Shown here: positions 1 through 7,905 of the stretch, one piece after another | Layout: the number at the start of each line of letters is the position of its first letter | How positions within the stretch are numbered: the first letter of the stretch is position 1 | NCBI GenBank assembly: GCA_965219705.1 | Contig: OZ244789.1 | Span: forward strand, 1,674,001 to 1,738,000 | Source of the DNA: JAJECS01 sp965219705 | GTDB lineage: Bacteria; Chloroflexota; UBA11872 | Reading direction: 5' to 3' | DNA length: 64,000 nt | Made by a program: the position numbers and the translations under genes | Notes under the pieces: generated by a model | Seen by the model: only the letters and a program-made list of their open reading frames with translations | The model's database searches: none | Told to the model about the DNA's origin: nothing

Positions 1-8
1 GCAGCCCG

Positions 9-1808
9 ATGACGTTCGTCCGGGAGAACTGGCGCGCGATCAGCCTTTACCTGCTCATCACGGGCGGGCTGCTGTTCGGCTTGACCCAGGCCCAGGAGGT
101 CACGCTCAACATCCTGAGCTTCTTCGCGACGTTGCTCTTCGGGATGATGTTCATGATCGTTCAGTTCGGCGCCCTGTTCTACATGCTGGGGCGCGGTCGA
201 ACGTATTGGGTGAAGCCGGGCGAGACCGGCGTGTATTTCTCGGACTACCGCGGGAACGATCACATCCTGGAGGTCGCGCGGCGCGTGGTCACGCTGCTGC
301 GCGGCGTGCGCGAGTTCAAGCACATGGGCGGCGAGACCATTCGCGGGCTGCTGCTCGAAGGCCCGCCGGGCACCGGCAAGAGCTATCTGGCGCAGGCGAT
401 GGCCAGCGAGGCCGGGTTGCCGTTCGGCTATCTCTCTGCGCCGAGCTTCCAGGCCATGTTCATGGGCATCGGCCCGCTGCGGGTCCGCATGCTCTACGGC
501 AAGGCGCGCAAGCTGGCCCGGCGGCATGGCGGCTGCATCCTCTTCATCGACGAGATCGACGCCATCGGCATGGCCCGCTCGAGCCAGATGGGCGGTGGCA
601 TGGGCATGGGCATGATGGGCGGCATGATGGGCGGCGGCGGGATGGGGCTGCTCAACGAGCTGCTGCTGCAAATGGACCCGCCGAACTTCGACAATGGCAT
701 GTTCGCGCGGACCCTGCGCGCGCTCGGCCTCAAGAAGGGCCGCGCCGTGCCGCCGCCGGTGCTCACCGTCGGCGCCACCAATATCGCCTCCGTGCTTGAC
801 CAGGCGCTTCTGCGTCCCGGGCGGTTCGACCGCCAGATCCACATCGACAAGCCGGACTACGAGGGCCGCAAAGACATTATCGAGTACTACCTGGCCAAGG
901 TGCGGCACGAAGAGATGCCCATCGAGCGCATGGGCAACGACACGATCGACTACACCCCGGTCGCGATCAAGTACGTCATCAACGAGGCGGTTATTCACGC
1001 CCACTTCGACGGCCGCGACGCCATCTCCTACGCGGACTTCTCACGCGCGCGTGAGAACCACGAATGGGGCCTGCGCGAGCCGATTCGGGGCCTCACGCAG
1101 GAAGACCGCCGCCGGCTCGCCTACCACGAGGCGGGTCACGCCGTCGCCCAGGTCAAGCTGAAGAAGTGGGAACGACTGACCAAGGTCACCATCATTCGGC
1201 ACGGCAGCGCCCTGGGTCTGGCGGCCTACAAGCCGGTCGAGGAAAAGCGCGTGCTGGTGCGCGAGGAGCTGCTGGCCAGCATCCAGGTCTCGTTGGCCAG
1301 CCGCGCCGCCGAGGAGCTGTTCCTTGGATCGCCCACGGTGGGGGTCACGTCCGACTTCGCGCACGCCACGTACACGACCTTCCAAATGCTGAGCGTGTGG
1401 GGGATGGACGGGAGCTTCTACTCGACCCTGCCATTCGGCCCGGCCGTGTCCGCGACCGCGCCCGACATGAAGCGCAAGATCGACCAGATCCTGGATCAGG
1501 AGTACCGCAAGGTGAAGGCGCTCCTGACGCAGTACTCGGGCGCCATGCACGACCTGGCGCAGTTGCTGATCGATCAGGATGAGGTCGACGGCCAAGACGT
1601 TGAGGACCTGGTCACGCGTTACGACGAGATGATTGCGGCCGGCAACGAGCCCAAGGCGCTGCCGGAGCCGCCCGTTCTCGTGACCGCTGGCATTGCTCCG
1701 CCGGAGCCGTACGTCTTCGGCAGCGAAGACGGCGCCAACGGCGCAAATGGCCGAAACGGGTCGACCTCGGACAACGGGGCGCCGACCGAGGGTCCCGCGT
1801 CCGGCTAG
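9..1808 (+). CDS. FtsH-like membrane AAA+ zinc metalloprotease
   Basis: Membrane-bound ATP-dependent protease of the FtsH type. Two hydrophobic segments lie at about residues 11-25 and 34-60. An AAA+ module follows, with Walker A GPPGTGKS (118-125), Walker B ILFIDE (177-182) and an arginine-finger region around LLRPGRFDRQ. The peptidase domain has the zinc motif HEAGH (373-377), and TSDFAHAT holds the probable third metal ligand. The 599-residue length fits FtsH. It is odd in having a Met/Gly-rich stretch at 194-213 just after Walker B and a longer spacer before the TVGATN sensor segment. The C-terminus is Asn/Gly/Pro-rich and probably disordered. The gene begins 9 bases into the window, so a start further upstream cannot be excluded. 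It may be an FtsH paralogue rather than the housekeeping copy. Confidence 0.88.
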   Translation: MTFVRENWRAISLYLLITGGLLFGLTQAQEVTLNILSFFATLLFGMMFMIVQFGALFYMLGRGRTYWVKPGETGVYFSDYRGNDHILEVARRVVTLLRGVREFKHMGGETIRGLLLEGPPGTGKSYLAQAMASEAGLPFGYLSAPSFQAMFMGIGPLRVRMLYGKARKLARRHGGCILFIDEIDAIGMARSSQMGGGMGMGMMGGMMGGGGMGLLNELLLQMDPPNFDNGMFARTLRALGLKKGRAVPPPVLTVGATNIASVLDQALLRPGRFDRQIHIDKPDYEGRKDIIEYYLAKVRHEEMPIERMGNDTIDYTPVAIKYVINEAVIHAHFDGRDAISYADFSRARENHEWGLREPIRGLTQEDRRRLAYHEAGHAVAQVKLKKWERLTKVTIIRHGSALGLAAYKPVEEKRVLVREELLASIQVSLASRAAEELFLGSPTVGVTSDFAHATYTTFQMLSVWGMDGSFYSTLPFGPAVSATAPDMKRKIDQILDQEYRKVKALLTQYSGAMHDLAQLLIDQDEVDGQDVEDLVTRYDEMIAAGNEPKALPEPPVLVTAGIAPPEPYVFGSEDGANGANGRNGSTSDNGAPTEGPASG

Positions 1809-1885
1809 GCCGCGTCTCCGATCGATCTCGGGCGGGGGCCAAGGCTGGCCAGTGCTCCGGGCTGCGTGCCCGGTGGCCCTTGCCC

Positions 1886-1912
1886 GGTGGCCCAGGCTGC
1901 GTGCAGCCTGGG
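1886..1912. repeat. GGTGGCCCA palindromic repeat, copy 1
   Basis: The motif GGTGG is followed by a perfect inverted repeat with arms CCCAGGCTGC and GCAGCCTGGG around a 2-base GT centre. Related copies occur at 2087-2113 and 36498-36524. All are intergenic and all have the GGTGGCCCA lead. Confidence 0.75.
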
Positions 1913-2009
1913 AATGCACTCCAGCGCGCGCACGCTCGGATCATCCCAACCGTCACTCCGAGCGCCTCTGTCACTCCGAGCGAAGCGAGGAGTCTAGAAC
2001 TCTCCGGCA

Positions 2010-2041
2010 CCGGCCGCCGGAGGTACGTCTCCGGCGGCCGG
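2010..2041. terminator. Perfect GC hairpin, probable bidirectional terminator
   Basis: A 12-bp perfect inverted repeat (CCGGCCGCCGGA with TCCGGCGGCCGG) encloses an 8-base loop. It sits between two convergent genes, where a bidirectional terminator is expected. There is no clear U-run, and the organism encodes Rho, so termination function is inferred from position and stem strength. Confidence 0.45.
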
Positions 2042-2086
2042 CTCAAGGCCCGCATGACGGCGACCTGACCGACGCGCCGGCGGCCC

Positions 2087-2113
2087 GGTGGCCCAGGCTG
2101 CGTGCAGCCCGGG
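2087..2113. repeat. GGTGGCCCA palindromic repeat, copy 2
   Basis: Second copy of the palindrome at 1886-1912, about 200 bases away. One arm base differs (GCAGCCCGGG), leaving an A.C mismatch in the stem. The following bases also resemble those after copy 1. Confidence 0.7.
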
Positions 2114-2269
2114 AATTCGCCCCAGCCGCGTGCGCTCGGATCATTCCATCCGGCATTCCGAGCGCCAGCGAGGAATCCAAGACGCTCGTCCCCGGCGCAA
2201 CGGATGCGTCACCGCCACCCCGGGGCCTGGAGGCCGGCATGACGCCGGCGCGGCCGACGCGCCGTCCGC

Positions 2270-3523
2270 TCAGCCTGCGGGCGGCGCCGGTTCCTTGGCT
2301 TCGGCCTCGCCCTGCTCGACTGCCTTGAGCCGCTCGTTGGTGACCACGAGCAGCTTGCAGTGGGCGGCGCCGTCCGACATGCGCGTCGCGTACATCGGCG
2401 TCACGTCGAAATGCTCGAAGAAGGCCGTGTCGTAGACGTTGCTCACGTCGCATACCGGGTGCGCGTCGCCCGAGGTGAGCCCGTAGGGACACTCGAACAG
2501 CTCGATGACGGCCGACTCGGGAGCCTTCTGCTCCACCGTCACGCTGTCGTGGGCGACCAGCTGGCGCCGCTGCCGCACCCACACGTCAACCAGGTCCAGG
2601 ATGTCGGGGGTTTCGCCATCCACGGCGGAAGCGGCGTCGGCGCGCGCCTGCGCGCGCAAGGCCTCTTCGGCCTGCGCGCGAAACGCCGAATCGGACTCGA
2701 GCGCCTTCATGATGATGAGACGCATGAACCCGCCCAGTTGGTTTCGCAGACCAGGCTCGGGCGCCCGGGCAATGCCGACCGATGCCGTGGCGTCCGGGGA
2801 CGTCGGCGGCTCCGCCGGTGCGGGTGGCGGCGCAGGCGTCTCGCGGCGCGTCCCGGGCGGTGGCGGCAGGACGGGCGCCGCCGGGTGGAGGTCTGTCGGC
2901 GCCGCCGGCTCGCCCACATCCGGCGCGAACGCCTCCAGCCGCACCGGGGCGGACTCACTCGTGGGTGCAATCTCCGGTGCCGCCGCCGGTTCCACGGCGC
3001 CATCGTCCGCCGCGGTCATGCCGTTGGCGGAGAAGGTCTCCTCGATCGCCAGGGCCATCGCGTCCGCGGCGTTCGGGGCCAAGGACGGCATGCGCACGTC
3101 CTTCTGCTCCGCGGTCGCCGACGCTGCGCCGTTTGCGGTGGCCTTGGCCGGCGGCGTGCTGGACGGCTTGGAAGCCCCGTCCCGGCCACTCACGGAGTCG
3201 ACCGCGCCCCGCACATCCGAGACCATCTCGTTGCCAATGTCCTTGACCTCGTCGGTCGTCTCCTGGACGGTCTGCCCGAGCTCGCGCCGAATCTCCGCCA
3301 GCTCGCTGCGGGTGGCATCGGCCTCCTTGCGCAGCTCGCTCATCTCCTCCTGGATGAAGGCGAACTCCTCGGCGAATTCCTTCCGAAATTCGCGTGACAT
3401 GTCGCGCAGCTGGCGCACCCAGCGGCCGACGGTGCGCATGGCGATGGGCAGGCGCTCCGGGCCCAGGACGATGAGCGCGACCATGATGACCAGGATGAAT
3501 TCTTCGAAGCCGACGCCGAACAT
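2270..3523 (-). CDS. TatA/B-like protein fused to a cysteine-bearing C-terminal domain
   Basis: The first ~55 residues are a typical TatA/TatB module: a short N-terminus with a membrane helix ending in LVIVLGPE-like sequence (here VALIVLGPERLP), then an amphipathic helix and charged coiled coil (about 35-85). That predicts a twin-arginine translocase subunit in the cytoplasmic membrane. Unlike normal TatA/B (60-170 aa), this protein has 417 residues. A long Ala/Pro-rich linker (about 110-260) leads to a folded domain at about 265-395. That domain has a CPYG motif and cysteines at 345, 358 and 389, spaced C-x12-C-x30-C. The spacing and the surrounding CP...C.D pattern recall the C-terminal domains of SufR-type regulators and ATC-hydrolase-like proteins, but the resemblance is weak. 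No tatC is present in the window. The second domain may sense metal, Fe-S or a ligand; its role is unknown. Confidence 0.75.
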   Translation of the reverse strand: MFGVGFEEFILVIMVALIVLGPERLPIAMRTVGRWVRQLRDMSREFRKEFAEEFAFIQEEMSELRKEADATRSELAEIRRELGQTVQETTDEVKDIGNEMVSDVRGAVDSVSGRDGASKPSSTPPAKATANGAASATAEQKDVRMPSLAPNAADAMALAIEETFSANGMTAADDGAVEPAAAPEIAPTSESAPVRLEAFAPDVGEPAAPTDLHPAAPVLPPPPGTRRETPAPPPAPAEPPTSPDATASVGIARAPEPGLRNQLGGFMRLIIMKALESDSAFRAQAEEALRAQARADAASAVDGETPDILDLVDVWVRQRRQLVAHDSVTVEQKAPESAVIELFECPYGLTSGDAHPVCDVSNVYDTAFFEHFDVTPMYATRMSDGAAHCKLLVVTNERLKAVEQGEAEAKEPAPPAG

Positions 3524-3661
3524 ATTTCTGGCTTAGAACCTGGCGCGCGCGCCGCGGAGAGCCAAGAATTCCATCCTAGGGGTCATTCGGCTCCCGGACA
3601 AGGGTCGCCGGGTCGTGGGTCACTTGGATCTGCGCTGGGCGCATTCCCGCCACTCCGCTGC

Positions 3662-3707
3662 GGTCCGGTCCCCTCTCCCTCGATGGGAGAGGGTTAGGGT
3701 GAGGGTG
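3662..3707. repeat. CCCTCTCCC hairpin repeat, copy A
   Basis: The arms CCCTCTCCC and GGGAGAGGG (3671-3679 and 3685-3693) enclose TCGAT. The hairpin is preceded by GGTCCGGTC and followed by TTAGGGTGAGGGTGC. Close relatives are at 56566-56609 and 58850-58900. This copy lies between two minus-strand genes. Confidence 0.8.
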
Positions 3708-3774
3708 CAAGCGAGTGGCGCATTCGCCGGACCCATGCCGAAGGAAGCAAAGTAGCCCACTACCAGGTTTGCCG

Positions 3775-4863
3775 CTACGCAACCGCAGCCGCTGCCCGGG
3801 CGCGCAGCGCGTCGCGCACGGCCGCGCCGCACTCTTTGGTCGTGGCGTCGCCGCCGAGATCGGGCGTGAGGACGCCGGCGGATGTGACGTCGCCGAGCGC
3901 GGTCATCACCAGGTCGGCCTCCGCGGGATAGCCAAGGTCCTCGACCATCATCGCCGCGGCCCAAATCGTGGCAATCGGCGACGCGATGCCCTGCCCCGCG
4001 ATGTCGGGCGCCGACCCATGCACCGGCTCGAACATGGGCGGGTGCGCGCCCTCGGGATTGAGATTGGCGCTCGGCGGAACCCCAAGGCTGCCCATCAGGG
4101 CGCCGCCGATGTCGGACAGAATGTCGCCAAAGAGGTTCGACGCCACGAGCACGTCAAACGTCTCGGGGCTGCGCACCATGCGCGCCGCCGCTGCGTCCAC
4201 CAGATTGCGGTCGGTCGTGATACCGGGATAGTCGGCGGCCACCTGCTCGAAGACGTCATCCCAGAACACCGGGGCAAACTGCAGGGCGTTGGACTTGGTC
4301 ACGTTGGTGACGTGGCGCCGGCCGAGACGCACGGCCAAGTCGAAGGCGTAGCGAATGATGCGCTCGACGCCGACGCGCGTGAACACCGTGGTTTGCAGGG
4401 CAACCTCGTAGGGCGAGCCCCGGTGGACGCGGCCGCCGGTCCCGGCGTACTCGCCTTCCGAGTTCTCGCGCACGCAGAGAAAGTCGAAGTCGCCGGGCTT
4501 CTTTCCCGCCAGCGGGGTTGCCAGGCCGGGCAGCAAGCGCGCCGGGCGCAGGTTCACGTAGAGCTCGAATCCCTGCCGAATCCGCAGCACGCCCTGGTGC
4601 TGGGAAATCTCGTCGGGCACCACGGCGGGCAATCCGCAGGCGCCGTACATGATCGCGTCGAAGCGGTCCAGGGTGTCGAGGGCGTCTTCCGGCATGTACC
4701 GGCCGTGCTCGAGGTAGTAGTCGCAACTCCAGGGGAACTCCTGCATGTCCCACCGCATGGCGCCGGTCGTCTGGGCGAGCGTGTCGAGCACAAGTTGCCC
4801 TTCGCGGACCACATCGATGCCGATGCCGTCGCCAGGAAGCAGGGCAATGCGGTGGGTGCTCAT
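3775..4863 (-). CDS. Tartrate/D-malate dehydrogenase (isocitrate/isopropylmalate dehydrogenase family)
   Basis: NAD-dependent beta-decarboxylating dehydrogenase of 362 residues, the usual family length. The N-terminus has the LLPGDGIG nucleotide-loop motif. The substrate region has RENSEGEYAG and FTRVGVERI, and the C-terminal half has NLFGDILSD and FEPVHGSAPDIAG, which hold the Mg/NAD determinants. SCDYYLEHGRYMPED and the VRENSEGEY...GG pattern match tartrate dehydrogenase/D-malate dehydrogenase (TtuC/DmlA) better than leucine-pathway LeuB, and no leu genes are nearby. The expected reaction is oxidation and decarboxylation of D-malate or tartrate to pyruvate-level products. A TATACT -10 box lies 33 bases upstream. 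Assignment to the family is secure; the exact substrate is inferred. Confidence 0.85.
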   Translation of the reverse strand: MSTHRIALLPGDGIGIDVVREGQLVLDTLAQTTGAMRWDMQEFPWSCDYYLEHGRYMPEDALDTLDRFDAIMYGACGLPAVVPDEISQHQGVLRIRQGFELYVNLRPARLLPGLATPLAGKKPGDFDFLCVRENSEGEYAGTGGRVHRGSPYEVALQTTVFTRVGVERIIRYAFDLAVRLGRRHVTNVTKSNALQFAPVFWDDVFEQVAADYPGITTDRNLVDAAAARMVRSPETFDVLVASNLFGDILSDIGGALMGSLGVPPSANLNPEGAHPPMFEPVHGSAPDIAGQGIASPIATIWAAAMMVEDLGYPAEADLVMTALGDVTSAGVLTPDLGGDATTKECGAAVRDALRARAAAAVA

Positions 4864-4895
4864 CTCACGTCGGTGCCTGCGGAGTCGCGCTGGCG

Positions 4896-4901
4896 AGTAT
4901 A
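4896..4901 (-). promoter_or_regulatory. -10 box TATACT for the dehydrogenase gene
   Basis: The minus-strand hexamer TATACT, in the context CGTATACTCG, lies about 33 bases before the ATG at 4863. The same hexamer and context recur before three other genes in the window. Confidence 0.5.
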
Positions 4902-4944
4902 CGGGCGCCGCTCGCTCGGGTGACCGGCAGCCGAGCCGCGGCCG

Positions 4945-5841
4945 CTACGACTCGGCGCCGCGGCGCTCGACAAAGGCGCGGATGGCGCAGGCGGCCTCGG
5001 TGGCGGCCTCAACCTGCACGAAATGGCCAACGTCGTGAATCATGTGGAGTTCCGAATTGGGAATGAGCCGGTGGAATTGGCGCGCGATATTGGGGCGGAG
5101 GTATGGGTCGCGGCCGCCCCACATGATCAGCGTGCGGCACTGCAACTGCGCCGGCACGTCCAGCCGCCGTTGGTTGGCATTGATTTGGGCGGGCAAGCCC
5201 TTGTTGATGCGGTGCAACGCTTGGCGCGCGGCGGCGGAAGCCGCAAACGTCTCGCAGAAGCTGCGGGTCAACTCGTCGGACAGGGCGGTGCGCGTCCCCC
5301 AGATCCGCCCGATTTGCCAGTGGAAGAGGTAGGTGAAAAGCGCCGATTGCATCATTCCCATGGCACCCCGCAGCAGCGGGCCGACGATTGGCACGTGCAG
5401 CGCCTTCAGCACGGGTGGCATGCGGGCCGAGTTCCAGCCGTAGTAGGTGTTGAGCAGCACCAGGCCGCGGGTCCGCCCGGGATTCGCCACCGCCCAGCGG
5501 ATCGCCGCCGGTCCCGTCATCTCGTGCCCCACCAGCACGACGTCCTCGAGGCCGCACGCGTCAACGAACTGGGCGAGAGTGCGGTCGATCGTGTCAAAGC
5601 TGAACGCAAGCCCCTCGTTGGGCTCCGAGAATCCCCAGCCAGGGAGGTCGGGAGCCAGCGTGTGCGCCGAATCGGCGAGCAGTGGCTGAAGGCATCCGTA
5701 AATGCGTGAATCGCTGGCCAGGCCGTGGAGCAAAACGATGGTTGGGTGGCCCTGACCGGCTGCACGGTAGTGGCAGACCCCTGATGGAAGCTCGATGCGG
5801 CGGCCCTTCGGCGGCGCCCATGGGTCATCCGTCGGATTCAC
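4945..5841 (-). CDS. Alpha/beta hydrolase with Glu at the nucleophile position
   Basis: Alpha/beta-hydrolase fold protein of 298 residues. It shows the oxyanion-loop LLHGLASDS, DLPGWGFSE, an acidic GGRDPYL turn and a C-terminal DVGHF with the catalytic His. At the nucleophile elbow, where GxSxG (or an Asp) is expected, it reads GHEMTG, so Glu-107 replaces Ser; the codon is GAG at 5521-5523. It is therefore either an unusual Glu-dependent hydrolase or a non-catalytic member. I chose the GTG at 5841 because it overlaps the TGA of the upstream glucosidase gene as GTGA, implying coupled translation. An upstream GTG at 5880 is possible. Substrate unknown. Confidence 0.8.
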   Translation of the reverse strand: MNPTDDPWAPPKGRRIELPSGVCHYRAAGQGHPTIVLLHGLASDSRIYGCLQPLLADSAHTLAPDLPGWGFSEPNEGLAFSFDTIDRTLAQFVDACGLEDVVLVGHEMTGPAAIRWAVANPGRTRGLVLLNTYYGWNSARMPPVLKALHVPIVGPLLRGAMGMMQSALFTYLFHWQIGRIWGTRTALSDELTRSFCETFAASAAARQALHRINKGLPAQINANQRRLDVPAQLQCRTLIMWGGRDPYLRPNIARQFHRLIPNSELHMIHDVGHFVQVEAATEAACAIRAFVERRGAES

Positions 5842-7826
5842 TGGGGAGCGCGCCGCAGGGCCTGAATCGCCAACAACCACTCGCCAATGCCCCAGGCTTG
5901 GGCAAACGCGCCATCCGGAGCATATGGCGGCTCAGCCTGGAAGATTTCGCTCACCGTGCCGATGGCTCCCTCCAGGAGGTGTCGCTCCAGGCCGGATTCG
6001 ATCCACGCCAGATCGCGCCCCGCCCGACCACGGGCCAAGGCCGCGCGCACGTACATGCCAAGCAACCAACTCCATACCGGACCCTGATGATAGGCCCCGT
6101 CGCGTTGGACCGGATCGCCGCCATACTCAGGCCGATAGGCGGGATCGGCCGGTGAGAGACTGCGGAGGCCCACCGGAGTCACCAGCTCGCGCTCCACCAC
6201 CGCCAGCGCCGACGCGGCGTGGGCGGGCGGCAGCAGGTCCGGCCCCATCGCCAACGCGATCACCTGATTGGGCCGGATGGACGGATCGTCGCCTGACGGA
6301 CCGTCCACCACATCGAAGAGGCCTCCGGTATCCGGGTTCCAGAAGCGTCGGGCGAATGACGCCGCCGCTTGGTCGGCGAGCCTGTGGGTCTCACCGGCAT
6401 CCCATTGCAGGCGCTCGAGCGCGCGCGCGGCGAAGGTCAAGCCGCGCCACCATAGCGCGTTGATCTCCACCGGCTTGCCGCGCCGTGGCGTGACCACCCA
6501 ATCACCGACCTTGGCGTCCATCCAGGTGAGCTGCAAACCCTCGGCGCCGGCGGCGAGCAGGCCGTCGTCCGGATCCATGTGGATGCCGTGACGCGTGCCG
6601 CGCACGTGCCAGTCCACGATGTCCAGGACGGCGGTGCCCAGGCCCTCCAGAAGCTCGGTGTCGCCCGTGGCGTCCACATAGGCCTCGAGCGCGTAGAGAA
6701 ACCATAGGGCCGCGTCGAGCGACGTGTACTCGGGCGAGTCTCCGGCGTCCGGCCAGCGATTCGGGACCATGCCCTGATCGACGAAGCCGGCGTAGGCCAC
6801 CAGCACGGCCCGCGCAACGTCCGTCCGCCCGGTGGCCAGGCACAGACCGGGAAGGGCGATGAACGTATCGCGCCCCCAATCGCCAAACCACGGGTAGCCG
6901 GCGATCACGGTATTCGGCAGCGTGGAATGTGCCGGCCCGCCGCGCCGCACCAGCACCTGGTCCGCGGCCAGCCGCAACTGGGCCTCCAGCGCGCTGTCCG
7001 CCCCGTTCACGAGGCGCGCGGAGCGCCGGTCCACCGATGTCGGTTCGCGATCGACACCGCGCACGTCCGCCGGCTCGCCGGCGGCCAGCACCAGAGAAGC
7101 GGCGGCCCCCGGCTGGATGGTTGTCCGAAAGACGCCGGGCATGAACGCGTCTTCGTGATCGTCGAAGCCGCGCTCTCGCTCGAGCGACCGCGCCAGATGC
7201 CAGTGCCAGTCCTGCGCCTCCTGGAATTCCCAGCCCGTGTGGTCCACGGTAAGCGGCGGCGCCGCGTCGGATCGCATGACGAGGAGTCCATCGGCGGCGC
7301 GCGTCAGGTCAACGTGGCGCCCTCCGGTCAGCAGCTGATGAAACCATCGGAGCGTGACGAAGGGTTGCCATTCCAGCACCACCGGCGCGTCGCCCTGGTT
7401 TTCATAGCGAATCACCGTCTGGTTGGCGCCGTAGGGCATCCACAGATCGCCCCGCAGGGTTTGGTCGGCAATGCTCCATGTCCAGACCGGTCGACTCCCG
7501 ATCAGCTCGAATCCGGCCAGCTGGCGATGGCCCTCCGGGTGGATGGTGCCGTCGCGGTACTCGTGGGTGCTGAGCCAGTAGCTCACGCCATCAACCGTGG
7601 CTTGGACCTGCGCGCCGGCGACCATCACCCAGCGTGCATTCGGCGGGGGAGCCGCGGCCACGAGCAACCCGTGATAGCGGCGGGTTGCCAGGCCGGCCAC
7701 CGTGCCGGAGGCATAGCCGCCGAGGCCGTTGGTTACGAGCCACTCGCGCTGGCGCAGGGGTTCGAGCCGCTGTCCAAAGAGGCTGGCAGCGAGGCGTGGG
7801 TTGGGAACCTGCGGAGGGGAGGGCAC
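5838..7826 (-). CDS. Amylo-alpha-1,6-glucosidase / glycogen debranching-type enzyme
   Basis: About 662 residues. The N-terminal domain opens with EWLVTNGLGGYASG and RRYHGLLVA, hallmarks of the bacterial glycogen-debranching N-terminal domain. The C-terminal (alpha/alpha)6 domain carries YPWFGDWGRDTFIALPGL, the GH133-type catalytic region with acidic residues, and DAALWFLYALE. It likely hydrolyses alpha-1,6 branch glucose from glycogen-like polymers in the cytoplasm. The open frame continues upstream to 8114, but that part is antisense to the TauE gene. I chose GTG at 7826 because it has a GGAGAGGGGA Shine-Dalgarno sequence and a TATACT -10 box at 7859-7864. It overlaps the alpha/beta hydrolase gene by 4 bases. 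No other glycogen genes are seen here. Confidence 0.85.
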   Translation of the reverse strand: MPSPPQVPNPRLAASLFGQRLEPLRQREWLVTNGLGGYASGTVAGLATRRYHGLLVAAAPPPNARWVMVAGAQVQATVDGVSYWLSTHEYRDGTIHPEGHRQLAGFELIGSRPVWTWSIADQTLRGDLWMPYGANQTVIRYENQGDAPVVLEWQPFVTLRWFHQLLTGGRHVDLTRAADGLLVMRSDAAPPLTVDHTGWEFQEAQDWHWHLARSLERERGFDDHEDAFMPGVFRTTIQPGAAASLVLAAGEPADVRGVDREPTSVDRRSARLVNGADSALEAQLRLAADQVLVRRGGPAHSTLPNTVIAGYPWFGDWGRDTFIALPGLCLATGRTDVARAVLVAYAGFVDQGMVPNRWPDAGDSPEYTSLDAALWFLYALEAYVDATGDTELLEGLGTAVLDIVDWHVRGTRHGIHMDPDDGLLAAGAEGLQLTWMDAKVGDWVVTPRRGKPVEINALWWRGLTFAARALERLQWDAGETHRLADQAAASFARRFWNPDTGGLFDVVDGPSGDDPSIRPNQVIALAMGPDLLPPAHAASALAVVERELVTPVGLRSLSPADPAYRPEYGGDPVQRDGAYHQGPVWSWLLGMYVRAALARGRAGRDLAWIESGLERHLLEGAIGTVSEIFQAEPPYAPDGAFAQAWGIGEWLLAIQALRRAPQ

Positions 7827-7858
7827 GGTGCTTCCCCTCTCCACGGTAGCGACGCTGG

Positions 7859-7864
7859 AGTATA
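7859..7864 (-). promoter_or_regulatory. -10 box TATACT for the glucosidase gene
   Basis: Minus-strand TATACT in the context GCGTATACTCC, about 33 bases before the chosen GTG start. It is one half of a divergent promoter region whose other -10 box is at 7889. Confidence 0.5.
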
Positions 7865-7888
7865 CGCGGCGCCGCGAGCCCGGCTCCC

Positions 7889-7894
7889 TATAAT
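7889..7894 (+). promoter_or_regulatory. -10 box TATAAT for the TauE-type gene
   Basis: A consensus TATAAT ends 11 bases before the ATG at 7906. Transcription would start within a few bases of the start codon, giving a nearly leaderless mRNA. No clear -35 hexamer is visible in the GC-rich upstream DNA. Confidence 0.5.
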
Positions 7895-7905
7895 CCGGCA
7901 CCCCC

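Larger units (their letters stand above)
1809..2269. other. Repeat-rich intergenic spacer between convergent genes
   Basis: This 461-base gap lies between the FtsH-like gene and the convergent TatA/B-like gene. I see no credible gene in it. It holds two copies of a GGTGGCCCA palindromic repeat, a perfect GC hairpin at 2010-2041, and at least three variants of a CACTCCGAGCG / GCGAGGAGTCTAGA element (near 1952, 1972-2000 and 2152-2180). The order of elements repeats roughly twice, which suggests duplication of a composite repeat. Confidence 0.75.

Noticed and set aside
1860..2270. Small coding genes in the first repeat region
   Set aside because: Short frames on both strands are made mostly of repeat sequence and lack ribosome sites or motifs.
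3715..4923. Long plus-strand frame opposite the tartrate-type dehydrogenase
   Set aside because: Low-complexity Arg/Ala/His composition and no motifs; shadow of the real minus-strand gene.
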